Assembly: GCA_002320935.1 (NCBI GenBank)
Contig: DCLG01000023.1
Location: forward strand, 33,218-38,252
DNA: 5,035 nucleotides
Source of the DNA: Pedobacter sp. UBA1654
GTDB lineage: Bacteria; Bacteroidota; Bacteroidia; Sphingobacteriales; Sphingobacteriaceae
Reading direction: 5' to 3'
The notes under the pieces were generated by a model that was not told the origin of the DNA, made no database searches, and worked only from the letters and a program-made list of their open reading frames with translations. A program made the position numbers and the translations under genes. Of this stretch, positions 1-5,035 are shown in pieces. Each line of letters starts with the position of its first letter. Position 1 is the first letter of the stretch.

Positions 1-284
1 TTCCACTCCAGTCCGTGTGGTTTTACCTTATTCTTATGGTCTACCCAGGTTACCAGATGTGCAAACTCATGCACGGTGGTCACCAGGAAAGCATAGCTAT
101 TCAGGTTGTTATTCACAGAGATCTTGTGCCCCGATTCTCTAAAAGGATGGCGGTAATCGCCAAGTTTAGTACTGCGGGTTTTAGAGATCTTAAACTCACA
201 TTGAAAGTAGTCGATCCACTTTGCAATGGTAAGCGCAGCCGTTGGCGGCATATACTGCGCTAAAACCTCAACCTTGTCTGCCAT
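1..284 (-). CDS. SprT-like zinc metalloprotease-domain protein (3' end outside window)
   Basis: The minus strand is open from an ATG at 284-282 to the window edge: 94 complete codons plus two bases, with the C-terminus missing. The protein begins MADKVEVLAQYMPPTAALTI. It contains HEFAH at residues 72-76, the HExxH zinc signature with His72 and His76 as ligands and Glu73 as catalytic base, and then PHGLEW at 89-94, where His90 is the likely third ligand. This HExxH plus HGxEW layout is that of the SprT-like family, whose eukaryotic relatives (Spartan) cleave DNA-protein crosslinks; the bacterial role is poorly known. There is no signal peptide, so it is probably cytosolic. The ATG was chosen because the conserved-looking N-terminus starts there, 14 nt after the feoB stop. 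The frame is open a little further upstream, into feoB. No Shine-Dalgarno sequence is seen, as is usual in Bacteroidota. The spacing suggests cotranscription with feoAB. The family call is firm; substrate and function are not known. Confidence 0.85.
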   Translation of the reverse strand, partial: MADKVEVLAQYMPPTAALTIAKWIDYFQCEFKISKTRSTKLGDYRHPFRESGHKISVNNNLNSYAFLVTTVHEFAHLVTWVDHKNKVKPHGLEW

Positions 285-298
285 TTCGCTAAATAAGT

Positions 299-2410
299 TT
301 ATTTCAGCAATTGGTAAGCAATTAAACTCGCAACGTAAGCAAGGGCGGTCATGTAAACAATCTGAAAAACAGGCCACTTCCAGGTTTTCGTTTCACGGTA
401 CACGATGGCTACAGTACTCATGCACTGCATCGCGAAGGCATAGAACAGCATCAGCGCGAAGCCGGTAGCAAAAGTAAACACCGGTAAACCAGTATCTGAG
501 TTTCGTGCAGCGCGCATCTTATTACGGATGCTTTCGCCCTCTTCACCACCCTCTACACTGTAGATGGTCGCCATGGTACCCACAAAAGCTTCCCTTGCAG
601 CAAAGGACGTCACCAGTGCGATACCGATCTTCCAATCAAAGCCCAAAAGTCTGATTACCGGCTCAAGTACATGACCCAGAATACCGGCATAGGAGTTTTC
701 CAGCTTTTCCGCAGAACGGTCACGTTCAAGTGTTGCAATTTCCGTCTCTATCTTCGAAGCTTCAAGCTGCTCGTATTTACGGTCGATGGCCGCAAAGCGC
801 TCCGGCGGTCCATAGGTAGCAAGTACCCATAGCACAATAGAAATCGCTATAATGACCTTACCTGCTTCGAACACGAAGGTTCGCGATTTCTCGTACATCG
901 TAAAAATCACGTTCTTCCACCTTGGCATCCGGTAAACTGGAAGCTCCATAATGAAATAAGATTTTTCCTTGGCTTTGATGATAATTTTCATCACCCATGC
1001 CACCAGTATCGCTGCAACAATACTGATCAGGTACATCCCCATGAGGGTAAGTCCCTGTAGATTGATGAAGCCAAACAACAGCTTCTCCGGGATAATCAGG
1101 GAAATTAATAAGGTATATACCGGTAAACGTGCCGAACAGCTCACTAAAGGAGACACCATGATCGTAATAATACGGTCTTTCCAGTTTTCAATGTTCCTGG
1201 CACTCATGATGGCCGGTACAGCACAAGCTAAGCTACCAATCATAGGTACTACCGATTTACCACTCAACCCAAACTTACGCATGATCTTGTCCATCATAAA
1301 CGTAACCCTCGCCATATATCCGGTATCCTCCAGAATGGAGATAAAAGCAAATAGGATAGCGATTTGAGGAATGAAAATGACGATACCACCCAATCCGGCT
1401 AGAATACCATCCAGAAAAAGATCTGTCAGCATACCTTCAGGCAGGTGTTCATGCCCGTACTCCGTTAACCAGCCGAAACCACCTTCAATCAAATCCATGG
1501 GATAAGTTGACCAGGAGAATATGGCATTAAATATGAAAAATAAAATAAGGAAGAAGATGATGAAACCCCAGAACTTGTTGGTTAGCACGGCATCAATCCT
1601 ATCGCTGAAAGCGAATTTACGCGTTGCACCGGTATCTACAACCACACCGCTAAGTACACCGCTCAGGTAGCGGTAGCGGGCGATGGTTTCTGCAGCCTGA
1701 AGTTTGTTCGCATCAAAGCCGTTTGTACGCTTGATTTCCTCCAGTGCTTCATGCTCCAGCTCGGTATACATGGGCAGGTGTTCATGCTGATGCAAAACCT
1801 GCAGGCATAAGTAAGTGTTTTCGCTTCCAAGTAGTTCACGGGTATGGCTCAATGCTTCCGGAGCAAGGCTGTCCATTTCCGTCCCCGGCAGTTGTGTGGC
1901 CAGATTCGTGTTCGCCATCGCAGCTTTAAGCTTGTCAATGCCTATGTTCCCTCTGGCAGAAATGGGTACCACCTGCACACCAAGGCGTGCAGACAGCTTG
2001 TCTACATTGATGTCTATGCCCTCTTTCTGGGCCATATCCGTCATGTTTAAAGCAAGCAATACAGGGAGGCCGAGATCAGCAACCTGCGTATACAGTAGTA
2101 AATTCCTTCTTAAATTTGTCGCATCTGCAACAACCACCACCATATCCGGATAACTCGCATTACGGCTATCGGCAAGCACCTGAAAGGCTATACGCTCATC
2201 TCGACTCTTCGGATAAAGACTGTAGGTACCTGGAAGGTCTATGATCTCCGCCTGGCGGCCGTCAGGCAACTTACAATATCCTAATTTCTTATCAACAGTT
2301 ATACCTGGAAAGTTTCCAATTTTCTGGTTTAAACCGGTAAGTATATTAAACAACGTTGATTTTCCCGTATTAGGATTACCAACTAAGGCAATTTTAATAG
2401 TGGACCTCAA
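299..2410 (-). CDS. feoB: Ferrous iron transporter FeoB (GTPase-permease)
   Basis: FeoB carries Fe(II) across the inner membrane, using an N-terminal cytosolic G-protein domain linked to a polytopic permease. The 703-residue protein shows all G motifs: G1 GNPNTGKST at 11-19, switch I FPGITV at 34-39 (Thr38), G3 DLPG at 58-61, G4 NMTD at 122-125 and G5 SAR at 151-153. A helical linker (about 165-265) precedes the permease, with hydrophobic segments near 280-300, 333-360, 413-440, 445-475, 513-533, 594-617, 645-670 and 680-702. Permease hallmarks include GSLACAVPAIMSAR at 392-405 (Cys396), SCSARLPVY at 424-432 (Cys425) and SFAAREAFVGTMATIY at 602-617. A charged, coiled-coil-like stretch (about 535-573) lies between membrane segments. 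The start is TTG at 2410-2408: the frame has a TAA at 2425-2423 and no ATG or GTG between that stop and the G1 motif. It begins 4 nt after the feoA stop, suggesting translational coupling. No truncation is visible; the length is normal for the family in Bacteroidota. Confidence 0.97.
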   Translation of the reverse strand: MRSTIKIALVGNPNTGKSTLFNILTGLNQKIGNFPGITVDKKLGYCKLPDGRQAEIIDLPGTYSLYPKSRDERIAFQVLADSRNASYPDMVVVVADATNLRRNLLLYTQVADLGLPVLLALNMTDMAQKEGIDINVDKLSARLGVQVVPISARGNIGIDKLKAAMANTNLATQLPGTEMDSLAPEALSHTRELLGSENTYLCLQVLHQHEHLPMYTELEHEALEEIKRTNGFDANKLQAAETIARYRYLSGVLSGVVVDTGATRKFAFSDRIDAVLTNKFWGFIIFFLILFFIFNAIFSWSTYPMDLIEGGFGWLTEYGHEHLPEGMLTDLFLDGILAGLGGIVIFIPQIAILFAFISILEDTGYMARVTFMMDKIMRKFGLSGKSVVPMIGSLACAVPAIMSARNIENWKDRIITIMVSPLVSCSARLPVYTLLISLIIPEKLLFGFINLQGLTLMGMYLISIVAAILVAWVMKIIIKAKEKSYFIMELPVYRMPRWKNVIFTMYEKSRTFVFEAGKVIIAISIVLWVLATYGPPERFAAIDRKYEQLEASKIETEIATLERDRSAEKLENSYAGILGHVLEPVIRLLGFDWKIGIALVTSFAAREAFVGTMATIYSVEGGEEGESIRNKMRAARNSDTGLPVFTFATGFALMLFYAFAMQCMSTVAIVYRETKTWKWPVFQIVYMTALAYVASLIAYQLLK

Positions 2411-2414
2411 GATT

Positions 2415-2630
2415 CTATTCGATTATAATGACGGAAGCTTCATTTTTCCTTAGACAAAGTTGATATCCCGCAACGCGGATGGCCATAGGATCGCCAAGTG
2501 GCGCAATGCGCTCAACTTCTACAACTTCCCCCGGAAGGCAGCCCATCTCAATTAATTTTACAGACATTTCCAAGTCCGTAAATTCTACTATTGTACCGCT
2601 TTGTCCCGGAGTTAATTGTGATAGCTTCAT
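2415..2630 (-). CDS. feoA: Ferrous iron transport protein FeoA
   Basis: This 71-residue cytosolic protein belongs to the FeoA family, small SH3-like domains that associate with FeoB and are needed for efficient Fe(II) uptake; the exact mechanism is debated. Family hallmarks are visible: LTPGQSGTIVEF at 6-17, KLIEMGCLPGEVVEVERIAP at 25-44 (the MGxxPG turn), then GDP at 46-48 and LCLRKNEASVIIIE at 58-71 (the LxLRxxEA ending). The length matches a stand-alone FeoA, so this is not a FeoA-FeoB fusion. The ATG at 2630-2628 is supported because the family N-terminus starts right there. No Shine-Dalgarno sequence precedes it. It is the first gene of the feoAB unit, 143 nt after the upstream outer-membrane gene and behind a terminator. 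A 56-nt dyad ends 12 nt before its start codon and may control it. Confidence 0.96.
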   Translation of the reverse strand: MKLSQLTPGQSGTIVEFTDLEMSVKLIEMGCLPGEVVEVERIAPLGDPMAIRVAGYQLCLRKNEASVIIIE

Positions 2631-2642
2631 ATCGTGAATTAG

Positions 2643-2698
2643 CAGGCAATTTAGCCTTTATCTATAATAATTCCAAATAAAGGGCGCTGAATTGCCTG
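2643..2698 (-). promoter_or_regulatory. 56-nt imperfect inverted repeat in feoAB leader (candidate cis-regulatory hairpin or operator)
   Basis: Read on the minus strand from 2698 down, CAGGCAATT (2698-2690) pairs exactly with AATTGCCTG (2651-2643). After a single C/A mismatch (2689/2652), AGC (2688-2686) pairs with GCT (2655-2653). After a 3-nt bulge (2685-2683), CTTTAT (2682-2677) pairs with ATAAAG (2661-2656), leaving a 15-nt A/T-rich apical loop (2676-2662). That gives 18 base pairs in register. No T-run follows, so it is not a terminator for the upstream gene. It ends 12 nt before the feoA ATG. The pairing is read directly from the sequence; a regulatory role, either as leader RNA or as a protein-binding dyad, is inference. 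It does not match a riboswitch that I recognise. Confidence 0.55.
2647..2677 (-). promoter_or_regulatory. Weak candidate Bacteroidota-type promoter for feoAB
   Basis: Bacteroidota housekeeping promoters typically have TTTG near -33 and TAnnTTTG near -7, about 19-21 nt apart. On the minus strand, TTTG (2677-2674) is followed after 20 nt by TAAATTG (2653-2647), which is one T short of the -7 consensus. If real, transcription would start only about ten bases before the feoA ATG, and the promoter would lie inside the inverted repeat, which could then act as an operator. A/T-rich sequence makes chance matches likely, and a promoter further upstream (about 2699-2731) is equally possible. Confidence 0.2.
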
Positions 2699-2731
2699 TC
2701 CACTATGAATATTACAATACAGGTATAAACC

Positions 2732-2755
2732 AAAAAAGCCACATTTCTGTGGCTT
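2732..2755 (-). terminator. Rho-independent terminator of the outer-membrane protein gene
   Basis: On the minus strand a perfect 8-bp stem, AAGCCACA (2755-2748) with TGTGGCTT (2743-2736), closes a GAAA tetraloop and runs directly into a tract of six T (2737-2732). It begins 18 nt after the TAG stop of the beta-barrel gene. The opposite strand lacks a T-run after the stem, so it works in one direction. It separates the outer-membrane gene from feoAB, which therefore needs its own promoter or readthrough. Confidence 0.9.
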
Positions 2756-2773
2756 CTAAAATATCTAGTTTGG

Positions 2774-5035
2774 CTACATGCGCATTCTGCCACCACCACC
2801 GGGCCCACCAAAACCTCTTCTGCCCTGGCCTTCCATTGGATTGATGTTTTTACCACCCATTCTATTCAGTGAATAGGTAAATGAAGCCATATAAAAGCGT
2901 TTCAACACATTAAACCTCAGGTCGGTAATCGTGTTATCATTACTGGTCCGCAAGATCCCCCGGTTCTGGTTCAGTGCATCATTTACCGCCAGTTTGAAAG
3001 TGCCCCGATTTTTGAAGAACTGCTTACTGATGTAGCCATTCAACAAAGTAAATTTCGTATCGAAGTCTTCTCCACGACCCGTATTCTGAAAGTAATCCAC
3101 ATCTGCCGCCAGGCGGATATTACCTGGGAACACGTAGCTGATGTCCAACGTTGGATTCAGCGTATAGTACGTGGTGTTTTGCTGAGGCTGTGCGGAGTAT
3201 GTTGCGCGGTTCAGTGAACCATTAATACCTGCAGTAAAATCAAACTTATCGAAGGTCGCCACAAGCTTATAGCCATTCGTTATGCTAATGTCGTTGGTAA
3301 TATTCTCCAGTCCACGGGTAATGTTCACACCTCTTGCATAAGCACTACCCAGGTTAATGTTTAAGTTCAACTTGTTGCCCGGAATTATGGGCAGTCCTAA
3401 ACTTCCAAAGATGTTACCCTGATATACGCCGTCTACGTTAATCGGCCTTACAGCAATCTTTCCGAAGTTCTCATCATTTTCATCGGTGATGATTGAACTG
3501 TTGTTTCCGAAAGCATTAACCGTCTGGTTAATGTTTGCGAACAAGAATAAGGAGCGGTAATTCTTGAAATCAAAGTTGTTGTAAAAGATGCTCAGGTTAT
3601 TGGTAAAAGATGGCCTTAACTCCGGATTACCAATCGCAATGCTCTGTGTATTGGAATTATCCAGTACCGGCTGTATCTGCGAAATGGATGGCTGCTGCGT
3701 TCTACCGCGATAGTTAACCCTTAAACGCTTGCTGTTACTGAAAGTATACCGAAACTGTGCACTTGGAGTAAGGTTGTAAAAGTTCTGGTTGATGATGTTT
3801 CCGGTACTTAGGTTCTCATTTTTACGATCCGTGTTCTGCACGGCCAATCCAGCATTCCAGGTGTACTTCTTAGCCGTCTGGTTAAAACTAAACCCCAAAG
3901 CATTGGTTAAGGTTGTATTCTCGTAAGCATTGGTGTAGGTCGGATCAAGCAAATCATATCTGGATGTCACTTCATTGAAATTGTAGGTAAGTCGCTCCGA
4001 GTTGTCAAAGTTGTAACGGTTTTCGTAATTCAGTTCCAAACTCATGGTCTTGGAGATCGGCTCCGTATAAACGAATCTGGACGTATTTCCGAAAGACTTA
4101 CCTTCCTGATCATTAAACTGCCTGGTTGTTTCCTGCGAAGTACCAATGGCGTTAGTTGTTATATTATCAATCGTGTTGAAGTTTTCCGAATTGCTGTTAT
4201 TAACACTGGTGTTCACATTTAACGACAAGGTTCTACCCGGGCGTAAGAACTTCCTCCTCAACAACAGATTGTTCGACAATGAAGGTGTAGTACCCATATT
4301 TTCAAAGTTCTGCGTACCAACTGTCGTATATTCATTATAGTTATTGATGTATGCGTTACTCCGTTTCAGCTCGGTATTGGTATAACTCAAGTTCGGCTGG
4401 ATACGAATTGAGGTCAATGAGTCAATTTTGGCATCCAAAAGCAGGTTTAAACGATGATTCAGACGTTCCGTAGTGCTCGTTAAATGCTCATCAAAGGTAG
4501 TCACCGTGTTTCCAAGAAGGTTCTGGCGAAAGCTTTGCTGTTCGTTAAGCAGCGAAGTATTATTAAAGAAGTAACTACCATTGAACTGCGTCTTCCCTTC
4601 ATTATAGACATCTGCGAAGTTAAAACCTGCAGCATTGGTCGTCGTTATACCCTGCTGGGTTGCTCCGCCGCCACCGCCGCCACCAAAACCTCCACCACGG
4701 CCGCCACCACCACCACCAAATCCGCCCCCGCCGCCAAAGCTCTGCTTATTCACATTATTAAATTGCGCAATAACGGACATCTGCTGGTCGCCATTGAACT
4801 TGTTCACATTGATGTTGGCATCATAGCGTTCGTCAGTACCATAACCTACGCTGGAGTTTCCGAAATAGCCTTTCTTCTTATCTTTTTTGGTCGTGATGTT
4901 AATGATCTTTTCACGGCTACCATCATCAACGCCCGTAAATTGCGCCTGATCAGAAAGCTGATCAATTACCTGAATCTTGTCGATCATATCCGCAGGCAGG
5001 TTTTTGGTCGCAAGTAAGGGATCATTACCAAAGAA
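2774..5035 (-). CDS. TonB-receptor-like outer-membrane beta-barrel protein (5' end outside window)
   Basis: The frame stays open to the right edge, so 753 C-terminal codons are visible and the N-terminus (expected signal peptide, carboxypeptidase-regulatory-like domain and start of the plug) is missing. The Met codon at 4987 is internal: 16 more in-frame codons precede it. Visible residues 1-60 resemble the end of a TonB plug, including LPADMIDKIQVIDQLSDQAQ, then FTGVDDGSREKIINITTKK. This is the pattern of the Bacteroidota outer-membrane beta-barrel family (OMP_b-brl_3 type). The rest is alternating beta-strand sequence rich in Asn, Thr, Tyr and Phe, with strands such as RVNYRGRTQQPS and SFTYSLNRMG. 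A glycine tract at 101-124 and a Gly/Arg/Met tail (about 727-753) stand out. The likely location is the outer membrane, with possible TonB-dependent import of an unknown substrate. No SusD-like gene follows; a terminator does. The neighbouring feo genes hint at iron but do not show it. Confidence 0.88.
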   Translation of the reverse strand, partial: FFGNDPLLATKNLPADMIDKIQVIDQLSDQAQFTGVDDGSREKIINITTKKDKKKGYFGNSSVGYGTDERYDANINVNKFNGDQQMSVIAQFNNVNKQSFGGGGGFGGGGGGRGGGFGGGGGGGATQQGITTTNAAGFNFADVYNEGKTQFNGSYFFNNTSLLNEQQSFRQNLLGNTVTTFDEHLTSTTERLNHRLNLLLDAKIDSLTSIRIQPNLSYTNTELKRSNAYINNYNEYTTVGTQNFENMGTTPSLSNNLLLRRKFLRPGRTLSLNVNTSVNNSNSENFNTIDNITTNAIGTSQETTRQFNDQEGKSFGNTSRFVYTEPISKTMSLELNYENRYNFDNSERLTYNFNEVTSRYDLLDPTYTNAYENTTLTNALGFSFNQTAKKYTWNAGLAVQNTDRKNENLSTGNIINQNFYNLTPSAQFRYTFSNSKRLRVNYRGRTQQPSISQIQPVLDNSNTQSIAIGNPELRPSFTNNLSIFYNNFDFKNYRSLFLFANINQTVNAFGNNSSIITDENDENFGKIAVRPINVDGVYQGNIFGSLGLPIIPGNKLNLNINLGSAYARGVNITRGLENITNDISITNGYKLVATFDKFDFTAGINGSLNRATYSAQPQQNTTYYTLNPTLDISYVFPGNIRLAADVDYFQNTGRGEDFDTKFTLLNGYISKQFFKNRGTFKLAVNDALNQNRGILRTSNDNTITDLRFNVLKRFYMASFTYSLNRMGGKNINPMEGQGRRGFGGPGGGGRMRM
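4664..4735 (-). repeat. GGN-codon low-complexity tract encoding a poly-glycine segment
   Basis: Twenty-four consecutive codons in the beta-barrel gene encode 21 Gly, two Phe and one Arg, arranged as G5-F-G6-R-G3-F-G7. Third positions vary among GGC, GGT, GGA and GGG, so the DNA is not a perfect tandem repeat. The segment lies between the plug-like region and the first barrel strands and probably forms a flexible loop. Relatives of this family often carry Gly-rich stretches at this place, from memory of the family. Such tracts are prone to length change by slippage. Confidence 0.8.

Noticed and set aside
15..263. Plus-strand open frame of 82 codons at the left edge
   Set aside because: It is antisense to the SprT-like gene, which carries HEFAH and HGLEW in the other strand; only one can be real, and the motif-bearing frame wins.
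969..1367. Plus-strand open frame of 132 codons within feoB
   Set aside because: Antisense to well-conserved FeoB permease sequence; no recognisable domain or separate start context.
1815..2153. Plus-strand open frame of 112 codons within feoB
   Set aside because: Antisense shadow of the FeoB G-domain and linker.
2631..2731. Fur or DtxR/IdeR box upstream of feoA
   Set aside because: A/T-rich stretches and AGGC...GCCT half-sites are present, but no convincing match to the classical Fur or DtxR consensus could be read by eye.
2662..2856. Minus-strand 64-codon frame across the intergenic region
   Set aside because: It overlaps the end of the outer-membrane gene in another frame, runs through the terminator hairpin and has no family features.
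4635..4826. Plus-strand proline-rich frame
   Set aside because: The poly-proline run is only the reverse complement of the poly-glycine codons; there is no independent support for a gene.
2774..4987. Met codon at 4987 as the start of the outer-membrane protein
   Set aside because: The same frame stays open for 16 further codons to the window edge, with plug-like sequence (NDPLLATKNLPAD), so this Met is internal and the gene is truncated by the window.
4484..5017. Plus-strand open frame of 177 codons opposite the outer-membrane protein gene
   Set aside because: It lies wholly antisense to a frame with clear family motifs, and its composition (Ala/Thr runs opposite the glycine codons) is a by-product of the GGN tract.

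Overview
The window looks like ordinary chromosome from a member of Bacteroidota, probably a Sphingobacteriaceae-type organism (Pedobacter or Mucilaginibacter relatives). I infer this from the large outer-membrane beta-barrel protein with a TonB-plug-like N-terminal part, the FeoB sequence style, the SprT-like protein and the absence of clear Shine-Dalgarno sequences. The genus is a guess. All four genes lie on the minus strand, so the biological reading order runs from high to low coordinates.

Positions 5035 to 2774 hold the 3' part (753 codons) of a TonB-receptor-like outer-membrane beta-barrel gene whose 5' end is outside the window. It is closed by a strong rho-independent terminator at 2732-2755. 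No SusD-like partner follows, so nothing here makes it a SusC/SusD pair. Positions 2631-2773 are a compact intergenic region with the terminator and then a 56-nt imperfect inverted repeat just ahead of feoA, which is the most interesting non-coding signal in the window.

Positions 2630 to 299 hold feoA (71 aa) and feoB (703 aa), the core bacterial ferrous iron uptake pair. They are separated by 4 nt, and feoB appears to start with TTG. Fourteen nt after feoB, a SprT-like zinc-metalloprotease-type gene starts at 284 and runs off the left edge. Tight spacing and shared strand suggest a feoA-feoB-sprT-like transcription unit. FeoB would be the inner-membrane GTP-dependent Fe(II) transporter and FeoA its small cytosolic SH3-like partner. 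The role of the SprT-like protein next to them is unknown.

I found no mobile element, CRISPR array, tRNA, rRNA or clear novel multi-gene system. The points worth a second look are the feoAB leader dyad, the TTG start, the feo/SprT linkage and the glycine-rich segments of the outer-membrane protein.
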